This document shows positions 1-6,631 of a stretch of DNA of 12,913 nt, in pieces. Within the stretch, counting starts at the first letter, position 1. Every line of letters starts with the position of its first letter. Source of the stretch: a candidate division NC10 bacterium SPGG6 (GTDB taxonomy: Bacteria; Methylomirabilota; Methylomirabilia; Methylomirabilales; CSP1-5); assembly GCA_001643535.1 (NCBI GenBank), contig LXTG01000104.1:1-12913 (forward strand), in the 5' to 3' direction. A program made the position numbers and the translations under genes. The notes under the pieces are model-generated. The model was not told the origin of the DNA. It saw nothing but the letters and a program-made list of their open reading frames with translations, and made no database searches.

Positions 1-88
1 ATAACAACTCGCTGCAGCGGACCCGGCCAGCGCGCGGCCTTCGCTCCAGAATAGATTTACCGGGCCGCTGAGCTCGCAGCCATTAGAC
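1..88 (+). mobile_element. Integron attC-like recombination site (degenerate)
   Basis: The window opens with TAAC followed by an imperfect palindrome with the design of an integron cassette attC site. GCTGC (11-15) pairs with GCAGC (76-80), AGCGG (16-20) with CCGCT (65-69) and CCCGG (22-26) with CCGGG (60-64). There is an extrahelical A at 21, an unpaired GAGCTC on the 3' side (70-75) and a variable centre. The right core ATTAGAC (82-88) differs from the GTTRRRY consensus at its first base; the left core is cut by the window edge and reads only ATAAC. The arrangement closely follows attC sites of known cassettes (TAACAA, left stem, centre, right stem, TTAGA). No integrase gene is present, so this could be a lone or decayed cassette end. 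Confidence 0.4.
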
Positions 89-418
89 AAATGTGCTCAG
101 TTGGATGTCGTCTATTCTCAACAATCAGGCGGGTATACATTCGCAAGGCAGAGCCGGGGGATCCGAATCCCCTAACCTTCACCAAACTGTATCGGGCAGG
201 TGCAGATTACAACCAGTAACCTGCTCAGAAGATTTGTAGTTGAAATCTTCTCAGGGGATTGCGTCCCCTCGACGAGGAGGGGGGGGGTTGCGCAAGGCTC
301 TTGACACCACCCGCGGATTGGGCGATGCTTTAGCCCTCGGCAGGAGGTTCAGAGATGGAACCGGGGTGACCATAGCCACTGGCCCACCTTCGGCACAATT
401 GACGGCGCACCAAACATT
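89..418. other. Gene-less region with four tandem hairpins
   Basis: I see no credible protein gene here. Four stem-loops follow each other almost without spacers. Hairpin 1: GGGGAT 157-162 with ATCCCC 167-172, 4-nt loop. Hairpin 2: 194-201 with 219-226, 8 bp including one G-T, 17-nt loop. Hairpin 3: AGAAGATTT 227-235 with AAATCTTCT 243-251, 9 perfect pairs, 7-nt loop. Hairpin 4: AGGGGA 253-258 with TCCCCT 264-269, 5-nt loop. A run of nine G follows at 279-287. With the terminator at 419-466 this could be a structured non-coding RNA or a leader ahead of the methyltransferase gene, or the body of an ORF-less integron cassette. I recognise no RNA family and see no good promoter. The part 290-418 shows nothing else. 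Confidence 0.35.
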
Positions 419-466
419 AAGACGCCCTCTCAGGCGGAGCATGGCCCGGGAGGGCGTTTTGCTTTT
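419..466 (+). terminator. Rho-independent terminator
   Basis: AAGACGCCCTCTC (419-431) pairs with GGGAGGGCGTTTT (448-460): a long GC-rich stem with two G-T pairs (421:458 and 430:449), a 16-nt loop, then a T-rich tail (TTTTGCTTTT). The tail lies on the plus-strand side, so it ends a rightward transcript coming from the gene-less region, 49 bp before the methyltransferase start. It could be an attenuator for that gene or the end of a separate non-coding RNA. Confidence 0.7.
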
Positions 467-514
467 GGGACCTGAGCAGGACCAACGTGGGGTCTGAAGG
501 ATTTCCGTGACGTC

Positions 515-1168
515 GTGATTTTCTACTACCGCATCGATGGCTCTCTCACAGTTGGTGCTCCCTGGTGGCACTTTCTGGTTTCTAGAGCGCCGGCAGGGAT
601 TCTTCTGAAAACCAGGCGAACCTTCCCACCCAGCCATCCCACCACTAAGTTGTGCCTTCGCCTCATGCTCCAAGACCTTAAAGGACGACGCTGTCGAACC
701 CTGGTGGACGTGGGCTGCGGCAGCGGGATCCTGGCGCTTGCAGGATTGAAACTTGGGGTGGACCGTGCCGTGGCTATAGATATCAGTACCCAGGCTTCCG
801 TCACCAGCCGGGTTAATGCTGAGCTTAACCACTTGAAGGACCGGTTGCTGCTCGTCCGAGGGTCAGCAGAGGCGATCACTGGCCGGTTTGACTTGGTGCT
901 GGCAAATTTATCTATGCCCATCCTGAGAGACAAAATGGCTGAACTAGTTCGGTTGAGTGGAGACGAGGCTTCGCTGGTGCTATCAGGATTTCAGGATGTG
1001 GACAAAACCCTTGTGGAGGAGGAAATGGGTCGACTCGGCCTCACTGCGCAGTATTGGTTAAGTGAAGATCTGACTTTTTTTGCCGTACCGCCGTCAGGAA
1101 GTTTCACCTGGATGGCAGTTCTTGCCCGTCGAGTGGGCAGTAAGCAGTTCCGGCCTACGGATTCGTAG
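515..1168 (+). CDS. PrmA-like (ribosomal protein L11) SAM-dependent methyltransferase, short N-terminus
   Basis: Class I SAM-dependent methyltransferase most like ribosomal protein L11 methyltransferase PrmA, which trimethylates L11 in the cytoplasm. The 217-residue product has the PrmA linker signature HPTTKLCLRL (41-50), SAM motif I DVGCGSGILAL (65-75), an acidic motif II AIDI (87-90), and the catalytic-loop-like segment DLVLANLSMPIL (126-137), where PrmA has an N-I/L-x-x-P pattern. PrmA proteins are usually near 290-300 residues; here most of the N-terminal L11-recognition domain is absent, and the usual FGTG ahead of HPTT reads FPPS. The frame is closed upstream by a stop at 494-496 and the start is GTG 515 with only a weak GAAGG upstream, so 5' truncation or another methylation target are both possible. 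It converges on the oxidoreductase gene. Confidence 0.65.
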   Translation: MIFYYRIDGSLTVGAPWWHFLVSRAPAGILLKTRRTFPPSHPTTKLCLRLMLQDLKGRRCRTLVDVGCGSGILALAGLKLGVDRAVAIDISTQASVTSRVNAELNHLKDRLLLVRGSAEAITGRFDLVLANLSMPILRDKMAELVRLSGDEASLVLSGFQDVDKTLVEEEMGRLGLTAQYWLSEDLTFFAVPPSGSFTWMAVLARRVGSKQFRPTDS

Positions 1169-1186
1169 TATCCACGAGTGAAGCAA

Positions 1187-1249
1187 GTTGACCGCTGATT
1201 GCCGGCAGCTGACCGCTGACAGCGACTGTCGTCGGTCGTCGGTCTACGG
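1187..1249. repeat. Degenerate heptad repeat tract between convergent genes
   Basis: The sequence reads in register as nine 7-bp units: GTTGACC, GCTGATT, GCCGGCA, GCTGACC, GCTGACA, GCGACTG, TCGTCGG, TCGTCGG and TCTACGG. The last unit contains the stop codon (CTA on this strand) of the minus-strand oxidoreductase gene. The unit drifts from GCTGACN to TCGTCGG. A small stem GACAG/CTGTC sits inside (1218-1230), but no T-run makes it a typical terminator. Related units recur in three other gaps of the window. Confidence 0.6.
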
Positions 1250-2218
1250 GATGAGGAGGACTTTGCCCGTGGTTTTTCTTCCCTCGAGCTGGCGGTGCGC
1301 TTCGGCCACCTCCGCGAGGGGGAATGTCGCCCCGATCCGGAGCTTGAGGGTACCCTTGGAAACTGGATTCAGGACGCCGTGCGCGCGCTCGAGTAGCTCC
1401 TCGCGCGTGCGCGTGTAATGGCCGAGGGTCGGGCGGGTAAGAAAGAGGGAACCTTTGCCGCTGAGCTGGTTTACGTCGAAGGGAGGGACGGGGCCGCTCG
1501 ATTGCCCGTAGAGGACCAGGTAGCCCCGGGGCGCCAGGCAGTTCAAACTCTTTTCAAACGTCTCCTTCGCGACTGAGTCATAAACCACCTGCACTCCCCG
1601 GCCATCGGTGAGTCGCTTGACCTCAGTCTCGAAGTCCTGCTCGGTATAGCGGATCACCACCTCGGCCCCCGCCTCGCGCGCGAGACGTGCCTTCTCTTCC
1701 GTCGAGACCGTCGCAAAGAGCCGCGCCCCCGCTCCCCTGGCCATCTGGCAAAGGAGCAGTCCGACGCCCCCGGCCGCCGCATGGATCAGACAGGCATCAC
1801 CTTTCTTGAGGGGATACGTGGAGTGCGTAAGATAGTGCGCCGTCATGCCCTGGAGCATAGCGGCCGCGGCCATGCGGGTATCGACCCCGGTGGGAAGGCT
1901 GACCAGCCGCGCCGAGGGGACCAAAGCGTATTCCGCATAGGCGCCGGGGGCGCCGGTGTGAGCGTAAGCCACCCGATCCCCGACCCGGACCTCTGTGACG
2001 TCGGGCCCAAGGGCCTCCACGAGGCCGGCCGCCTCGACACCCATCGGACGGGGGAGGGGGGCTGGATAGAGGCCGGTCCGGTGATACACGTCGATGAAGT
2101 TGAGACCGATCGCCTCGATCTTTACCAGGGCCTGGCCCGGTCCCGGCTGAGGAATGGGTAGCTCGTCGAGTTTAAGGGCCTCCGGTCCGCCGTATTGATG
2201 CACCCGAATCGCTTTCAT
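1244..2218 (-). CDS. qor: NADPH:quinone oxidoreductase, zinc-free MDR family
   Basis: Reduces quinones or related enone/aldehyde substrates with NADPH; cytosolic, member of the zinc-independent quinone oxidoreductase branch of the medium-chain dehydrogenase/reductase superfamily. Visible marks: an N-terminal GroES-like fold with the branch-typical NFIDVYHRTGLYP (40-52) and GVEAAGLVEALG (60-71), the Rossmann nucleotide loop AAAGGVGLLLCQMA (147-160), and the C-terminal block YGQSSGP. No structural-zinc cysteine cluster is seen. Length (324 residues) is normal. I chose ATG 2218 over the upstream in-frame GTG 2227 because AAGGTG sits 6 nt ahead of the ATG. It is separated from the next minus-strand gene by about 150 bp and is probably transcribed alone. 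The 3' end overlaps a heptad repeat tract. Confidence 0.9.
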   Translation of the reverse strand: MKAIRVHQYGGPEALKLDELPIPQPGPGQALVKIEAIGLNFIDVYHRTGLYPAPLPRPMGVEAAGLVEALGPDVTEVRVGDRVAYAHTGAPGAYAEYALVPSARLVSLPTGVDTRMAAAAMLQGMTAHYLTHSTYPLKKGDACLIHAAAGGVGLLLCQMARGAGARLFATVSTEEKARLAREAGAEVVIRYTEQDFETEVKRLTDGRGVQVVYDSVAKETFEKSLNCLAPRGYLVLYGQSSGPVPPFDVNQLSGKGSLFLTRPTLGHYTRTREELLERAHGVLNPVSKGTLKLRIGATFPLAEVAEAHRQLEGRKTTGKVLLIP

Positions 2219-2369
2219 GTTTATCACCTTCCATCTGAATCGAGGAATAGGCCTTCAAGGCTCCTCGTCCTCGGGCTCCCACACGCCCGTTCTGGGCAAA
2301 GCATGATGGGCCAGTGCACCCAGAGCGGACGGTCGGAGAGGAACGGAAAGGAAGCCTTATCTACTTTTT

Positions 2370-2603
2370 CTATAGCAGTTCGAGGCCAGCGTTAAGCTTG
2401 TTGACAGCTACCTCGTGGTCTCCGGCCTCATGGAGCTTTATACCCTCCTCGCAGAGCTTCTTCGCTTCTTCGTTCTTCTTGGTTTTTAGCAGCTGCTGAC
2501 ACTCCGCGTACAGGTCAGGGCACTGGAAGGCCCAGGCGGGGCCGGCTGCAAAACCGAGGCTGAATGCAAGGGCAAACCACAGTGTCAAGGCACCTTTTTT
2601 CAC
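2370..2603 (-). CDS. Small exported helical (TPR-like) protein
   Basis: 77-residue product with a clear signal peptide: MKKG, a hydrophobic core, and a likely cleavage site after AWA (25). The mature part (about 52 residues) is charged and helical, with a pattern like one tetratricopeptide-type helix pair (EEAKKLCEEGIKLHEAGDHE, 45-64) and cysteines at 28, 35 and 51. It resembles short periplasmic proteins of unknown function that begin FQCP after the signal peptide and end in a helical repeat; exact function is unknown. GTG start at 2603 with a strong GGGGGTG ribosome site 7 nt upstream. It lies 98 bp downstream of the 83-codon gene and could be co-transcribed with it or have its own promoter. 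Confidence 0.7.
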   Translation of the reverse strand: MKKGALTLWFALAFSLGFAAGPAWAFQCPDLYAECQQLLKTKKNEEAKKLCEEGIKLHEAGDHEVAVNKLNAGLELL

Positions 2604-2701
2604 TCTGATTCACCCCCTTTCATCGGAAGGCTTCCCATGTCTTATTCACTTTGACGTTGGGTCTTGGGAAATTGTTTCCAGACACAACATCTTTGAAAAA
2701 C

Positions 2702-2953
2702 TTACGTCAGGCCGTGACCGCGGACTTTCAGGTAGGCCTGATCGATCCACGCCCGAAGATCCTCAGAGACGTACCCCGCCTCGGGGGCCGAGGTCTCCAA
2801 AAGGGTGGGGGAGAGGATAAAGGGTCCTTCCCCGTCGATCTCCACCTCGAGCAGGCCGAGATGATGGGGTCGAATCTGAATGACCCCCACCGAGAGCCCT
2901 TCCATCTGAAAGGCGAGGTGGAGCTGCTCCGCCAGATGCTCCGCGTTGTCCAT
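2702..2953 (-). CDS. Small hypothetical protein, transporter-linked
   Basis: I do not recognise this 83-residue product. It is acidic and soluble with no signal peptide or membrane segment: an N-terminal amphipathic helix (NAEHLAEQLHLAFQMEG), a predicted strand-rich middle (GVIQIRPHHLGLLEVEID) and a C-terminal helix (SEDLRAWIDQAYLKV). Start ATG 2953 lies 21 nt after the stop of the MFS transporter gene, with only GAAGAG as ribosome site, so translation is probably coupled to the transporter. The tight linkage is the main reason to call it real; antisense ORFs in this stretch look like shadows. Confidence 0.55.
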   Translation of the reverse strand: MDNAEHLAEQLHLAFQMEGLSVGVIQIRPHHLGLLEVEIDGEGPFILSPTLLETSAPEAGYVSEDLRAWIDQAYLKVRGHGLT

Positions 2954-2974
2954 GCTCTTCAGATCCAGGTATGG

Positions 2975-4252
2975 TTAACCGGGCTTCCAGCTCAGCCCGA
3001 GTCGCTGCGGGAGGCTAGGAGTCTGCCGCAGCACGAGCGAAAGCGCAATGAGAAAGTTGATCCCACCGAAGATAAACGCGACCATCAAAGGAAGAGTATA
3101 GCTGCCGCTCTGATCAAACATGAAACCTCCTAGGTACCCTCCTGTGGCCATTCCCGAAGTGCCGAATAGGGTAACGCTGCCAAAGAGCCGGCCCAGGGCC
3201 TTGGTCCCGTAAAACTCCCGGCAGAGAATCGGGTACTGCGGGATGATGCCGCCGTAGCCGATGCCGAAGAGGGCGGCCACGATATAAAGGGTCAGTAGGT
3301 CATGGGACAAGAGAAAGCCAAGCACCATGAACGTCTGGATCCCGGAACAGAGCAGAAGAGATCTGCGGCCCCCAATCCGATCTGCCAGGAATCCCATCCC
3401 AATGCGTCCTGGAAAGGCAAAAGCACCCGTCACCCCTAGGATGCCCGCGGCCGCCAGCTTGGGGATGCCGATGTCGGTGGCATGGGAGACGATATGGACC
3501 AGGGGAACGGACATGCAGACACAGCAGCAGAACATCGCCGCCCGGAGCCACCAGATGGATGGAGGAGTTGTGCCTGACAGTGTCTCGATTGCCGTCGCAT
3601 GGCGGACCGAGGGAGCGAAAGTATGGTGAGCGGGCTCCGGTGCCATGTCCCCCTCCGAATCATGGTCCACGTGGGGTCGGAGGAGGAGAGCTGCCGGGAT
3701 CACGAGGATCGACGCCGCCAGGCCGAGGTACAGATAGGCTGTTCTCCAGCCGAAGAGATTAATGAAGTATCGGGACAAGGGCGGGAAAAGCATGACCCCG
3801 ATCGCCGAGCCCGAGTAGATGATCCCCGTGGCCAGGCCGGCCCTCCGGGTGAACCAGCGGTTGACGTTCGCGGCCAGGGGAGCGGCCAATGCCCCGTAAC
3901 CCAATCCTCCCATCAACAGGCCCTGAAAAAGATAGAGATGCCACGGGGAGTGGATCTGGCTGGTTAATGCTAACCCCAAGCCGACCAGGCCTGCCCCAAA
4001 GAGGGCGACCTTGCGAACACCGATGCGGTCCGAGAGGTAGCCCATGAGAGGGGCAAAGCAGCCAGCCAACAGCATGTTGAAGGAGTAAGCAAGCGAGGTG
4101 ACTCCCCTGGACCAACCGAACTCCGAAGTCAAGGGTTTAAGAAAGACAGCCAGGGTCAGGCCACTCCCGTAGCTCACGCTCATGAGCACACAGGAGGCGC
4201 CCACGATGACCCAGCCGTAGAAAAAGCCGGATGGCTGTCCGGGCTCCCTCAT
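2975..4252 (-). CDS. MFS transporter, OFA/monocarboxylate-type
   Basis: 425-residue inner-membrane permease of the major facilitator superfamily. It opens with the FYGWVIV segment common in oxalate/formate-antiporter and monocarboxylate-like families. The family loop 2-3 motif is seen twice, once in each half: GYLSDRIGVRK (71-81) and GFLADRIGGRR (287-297), supporting a 12-helix two-lobe protein with a hydrophilic central loop at about 193-232. Substrate cannot be told; small carboxylates are the usual guess for this branch. A CCCVC cluster (242-246) at the first helix of the second half is odd. ATG 4252 overlaps the stop of the broken metX-like gene by 4 nt (ATGA) and has GGAGAG upstream, so it was translationally coupled to that gene; the lesion there may affect its expression. 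Confidence 0.85.
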   Translation of the reverse strand: MREPGQPSGFFYGWVIVGASCVLMSVSYGSGLTLAVFLKPLTSEFGWSRGVTSLAYSFNMLLAGCFAPLMGYLSDRIGVRKVALFGAGLVGLGLALTSQIHSPWHLYLFQGLLMGGLGYGALAAPLAANVNRWFTRRAGLATGIIYSGSAIGVMLFPPLSRYFINLFGWRTAYLYLGLAASILVIPAALLLRPHVDHDSEGDMAPEPAHHTFAPSVRHATAIETLSGTTPPSIWWLRAAMFCCCVCMSVPLVHIVSHATDIGIPKLAAAGILGVTGAFAFPGRIGMGFLADRIGGRRSLLLCSGIQTFMVLGFLLSHDLLTLYIVAALFGIGYGGIIPQYPILCREFYGTKALGRLFGSVTLFGTSGMATGGYLGGFMFDQSGSYTLPLMVAFIFGGINFLIALSLVLRQTPSLPQRLGLSWKPG

Positions 4253-4867
4253 GCGCTCTCCAAGAATTCCCGGAGGGCCTTTTCAGCTTTGTGAATCTCC
4301 AGGATCCCGGCGAGGTGCCCGCCGTCACTATCCAGTTCGAAAGAGCTGGCCTTCACTCCCGCCTCTCTCAGGGCCTTGAACAGTTCCTGTGATTGCCTGA
4401 AAGCCCCCCATCGAGGGGCCGGCCACCGCATGAAGCCGTTCAATGCCCAAAGAACGGATTAGGGCGTGCTGGAGGTTGACAAAATCCCGGATGGTGACTA
4501 TCGGAAAGGACATCCCGTAGGGTCTGCCCGTTTGCAGGTTGATGGAGGCGGGCCCCGTCGTGACCACTCTCGGGTCCTTCACGTTGAAGTTGCACAGGGT
4601 ATCGGAGCTGACGATGAAATGCCGATCGATGTCGAAGGGTTTGTTGGGGCCGATGACGGCGTCCCAGTAGCCCGGGACCGCGTCGGCTTCGCTATAGCGT
4701 CCCCCGGCGTGGGAGGTCCCGGAGAAGTGATGGCAGATGAGGATGGCGTTATCTTTGGTGGGGGAGAGCCTTCCATAGGTCTCGTATCCAACGCGGACCC
4801 GCTGGAGCGTTGCCCCACAGACAGGTTCCAGACGGTCCAATTCGAAGGTCTGTTTCTTGACAATCAC
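4249..4867 (-). pseudogene. metX-like acyltransferase (alpha/beta hydrolase), internally deleted and frameshifted
   Basis: Remnant of a homoserine O-acetyltransferase-family (MetX-like) alpha/beta-hydrolase. The first frame (GTG 4867) reads a good N-terminal half: GYETYGRLS (27-35), ICHHFSGTSHAGG (44-56), TGRPYG (113-118), FPIVTIRDFV (121-130) and the nucleophile elbow GPSMGG with Ser152. After FQA (about residue 158, near 4385-4405) the reading continues only in another frame as QSQELFKALREAG, then LDSDGGHLAGIL with the catalytic histidine, ending at 4249. In this family these two blocks are separated by a large segment that carries the catalytic aspartate; by eye about 150 codons are missing. 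The first frame instead ends in about 20 unrelated residues at 4328. Either a decayed gene or an assembly deletion. The family assignment is firm; the exact substrate is not. Confidence 0.75.
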
Positions 4868-4920
4868 CAGGATGGCACTCTGGTAACCGGTTCAACCGTA
4901 AGGAGGCCACGCGGGGAGGA

Positions 4921-5973
4921 TCAGGGGATCACCTCGATCTGGCCGGTACCTGCGACGATCTCGCCGATCCGGGCGGCGGCGAGCGTCTTCGCGGCTTGAA
5001 GGCGATCGACCAGCTGGGCACTTTTCGCTTTGGGGACGGAAATCAAGAGTCCGCCGGACGTCTGCGCGTCGCAGAGGATCAGTTGGCTCTCGTCGGTAAT
5101 TTCTGGCGCCCATGTCACCTTCCCCGCCAGCGCCTCGAGATTGCGCTTGGTGCCGCCGGGGCAGATGCCCTCCTTGACAAGTGTCCAGGCCTCAGGGAGG
5201 ACCGGGACTGCCGAAAGGGAGATGCGGGCGCCGACACCGCTGCCCGAGGTCATCTCGTGAAGGTGTCCGAGGAGACCAAAACCGGTGATGTCGGTACACG
5301 CATTTACGCCCACCTCGACCATCACTTCGGCGGCTGTCTTATTCAACAAGGTCATGACGCGGATAGCCTGGTCCGTGGCCTCGGGCGAGGCCCGTTCCCG
5401 CTTGATCGCGGTGGTGATGATCCCAAGCCCGAGGGGTTTGGTCAGGACGAGATCATCCCCGACCTGGGCGCTCGCATTGGTCAGGACCTTCTTCGGGTGC
5501 ACGAGACCCGTAACCACTAACCCGTACTTGGGTTCAGGATCATCGATGCTGTGGCCCCCCACGATGGATGCCCCCGCTTCTTTGACCTTGTCCGCACCCC
5601 CCTGCAGGATAGCCGAGAGGACGCGAAGCGGGAGTTTCCCGGCGGGGAAGCCGACGACATTGAGGGCCAAGATGGGCCGCGCCCCCATGGCGTAGATATC
5701 GCTCAAGGAGTTCGCTGCGGCCACCGCGCCACAGGCGTAGGGGTCATCCACGACGGGGGTGATATAGTCCACCGTCTGGACAATCGCTAACTCTTCGGTG
5801 AGTTGATACACGGCGGCATCGTCAGCGGTCTTTGTCCCGACCAGGATGTTGGGATCGGTAAAGGTTGGTAGCTGGCTCAGCACCTGAGCCAGGTCCGCCG
5901 GACTAATCTTGCAAGCTCAACCGGCTCCGTGGGAGAGCGTGGTCAGCCGGATCGTTTCCTCGGGTTCCGTCAT
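4921..5973 (-). CDS. selD: Selenophosphate synthetase, a selenoprotein (UGA-encoded Sec19)
   Basis: Makes selenophosphate from selenide and ATP, the selenium donor for Sec-tRNA and selenouridine. A plain ORF begins only at GTG 5883 (320 residues) and lacks the catalytic N-terminus. Reading upstream in the same frame through TGA 5919-5917 restores it: MTEPEETIRLTTLS, then HGAGUACKIS with U19, C21 and K22 matching the Cys/Sec-x-Cys-Lys active site of SelD. The start is ATG 5973 with GGAGG 7 nt upstream, giving 350 residues, the normal length. Downstream are DDAAVY, VDYITPVVDDPY, the glycine-rich GGHSIDDPEPKYG and the C-terminal CDAQTSGGLL. It starts 19 nt after purE and precedes the metX-like remnant by 53 nt. 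A SECIS-like hairpin follows the UGA. Confidence 0.93.
5872..5892 (-). promoter_or_regulatory. Candidate bacterial SECIS element in selD
   Basis: On the coding strand CTGGCTCA and TGAGCCAG form a perfect 8-bp stem closed by the 5-nt loop GGTGC. The loop begins 33 nt after the UGA codon (24 nt spacer plus 8 nt stem). Known bacterial SECIS hairpins lie within the coding region close behind UGA, with a small apical loop that has G in its first positions, so the fit is good. A weaker alternative stem GTCC/GGAC (loop GGC, 17 nt after UGA) lies just upstream and could stack with it. Confidence 0.7.
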
Positions 5974-5992
5974 TCCTTTCCTCCACTTCTCC

Positions 5993-6508
5993 CTATTTCA
6001 ATCGCTGGGCGATGGCGCGATCCTTGGCGGTGACTTCCTGTTCCAGGGATGTCTTCCACCTCTTAAGCTTTTTATTAAGAGTTCCATCATAAATACTCAA
6101 TACCTGAGCAGAAAATATAGCAGAATTTTTTGCGCCAGCTTTACCGACTGCCATGGTGGCTACCGGGACCCCTCCCAGCATTTGGGCCGTGGAGAGGAGG
6201 GCGTCGATGCCGCGAAGGGGACTCGATCCAATGGGGACCCCGATCACCGGCAGTGTCGTCTCGGCGGCAATAATGCCGGCCAGGTGAGCCGCTCCGCCAG
6301 CCCCGGCAATAATCACCTTGAGCCCTCTCTCTTGGGCGGTCCGTGCATACTCGATCACCTGGGCAGGGGCCCGATGGCACGAGATCACCCGCACCTCATG
6401 GGGAATGCCAAAATGCTTCAGCGTCTTGCTGGTCTCCTTCATGATCGGAAAGTCCGAGTCGCTTCCCATCACGATCCCGACCACAGGTTTTTGGCGCTCA
6501 CGGCTCAT
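5993..6508 (-). CDS. purE: N5-carboxyaminoimidazole ribonucleotide mutase / AIR carboxylase catalytic subunit
   Basis: Cytosolic purine enzyme forming CAIR in step six of de novo IMP synthesis. 171 residues, family length. Visible marks: phosphate-binding GSDSD (15-19), the active-site SCHRAP (43-48; most class I enzymes have SAHR, so Cys replaces Ala), GAGGAAHLAG (69-78), GVPIGSSPLRGIDALLS (90-106) and GKAGAKNSA (122-130). No purK is in the window, so whether the substrate is N5-CAIR or AIR plus CO2 is open. The C-terminal quarter (about 6060-6135) is much richer in A+T than the rest. Start ATG 6508 has only a weak GGA. It follows purD after 120 bp of mostly repeat DNA and precedes selD by 19 nt. 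Confidence 0.93.
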   Translation of the reverse strand: MSRERQKPVVGIVMGSDSDFPIMKETSKTLKHFGIPHEVRVISCHRAPAQVIEYARTAQERGLKVIIAGAGGAAHLAGIIAAETTLPVIGVPIGSSPLRGIDALLSTAQMLGGVPVATMAVGKAGAKNSAIFSAQVLSIYDGTLNKKLKRWKTSLEQEVTAKDRAIAQRLK

Positions 6509-6582
6509 ACTTTTCCGTCCGCGACTACGGGTTTGAAGGTCCGCATTCCCTTTGTCATCTTACAACGAAATAACAGGTTCTG

Positions 6583-6631
6583 TGAACTCTAAACTCTTAG
6601 CCCTCAACTATTGACTCTTCACTTTCGACTA
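6583..6631. repeat. Degenerate heptad repeat tract at the purD stop
   Basis: Seven consecutive 7-bp units read in register: TGAACTC, TAAACTC, TTAGCCC, TCAACTA, TTGACTC, TTCACTT and TCGACTA, consensus TNNACTN. The last unit ends exactly on the purD stop codon (CTA on this strand, 6629-6631). It fills the downstream half of the purD-purE gap, inside what looks like one operon. No terminator is visible. Confidence 0.65.

Noticed and set aside
150..184. tRNA 3'-end look-alike (T-arm-like hairpin then TTCACCA)
   Set aside because: The loop is 4 nt in the best stem, there is no matching 5' acceptor strand, and no anticodon arm sits at the right distance.
353..450. 5S rRNA-like phrases (GGTGACCATAGC, later TTAAG and CCCTC)
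   Set aside because: The conserved CCCAT-CCGAAC centre is missing, the ends do not pair, and the 3' part is a terminator. A chance or very decayed match.
340..466. SAM or cobalamin riboswitch ahead of the methyltransferase (CCACTGGCCC wording)
   Set aside because: No kink-turn, no B12 box and no consistent pairing scheme; only short word matches.
251..832. 193-codon minus-strand ORF
   Set aside because: Antisense to the methyltransferase and the terminator; no protein-like pattern.
2651..3133. 160-codon plus-strand ORF and similar long plus ORFs at 3599-3967, 4466-4999, 4996-5520, 7421-7990 and 8916-9650
   Set aside because: All are antisense shadows of recognised minus-strand genes in GC-rich DNA.
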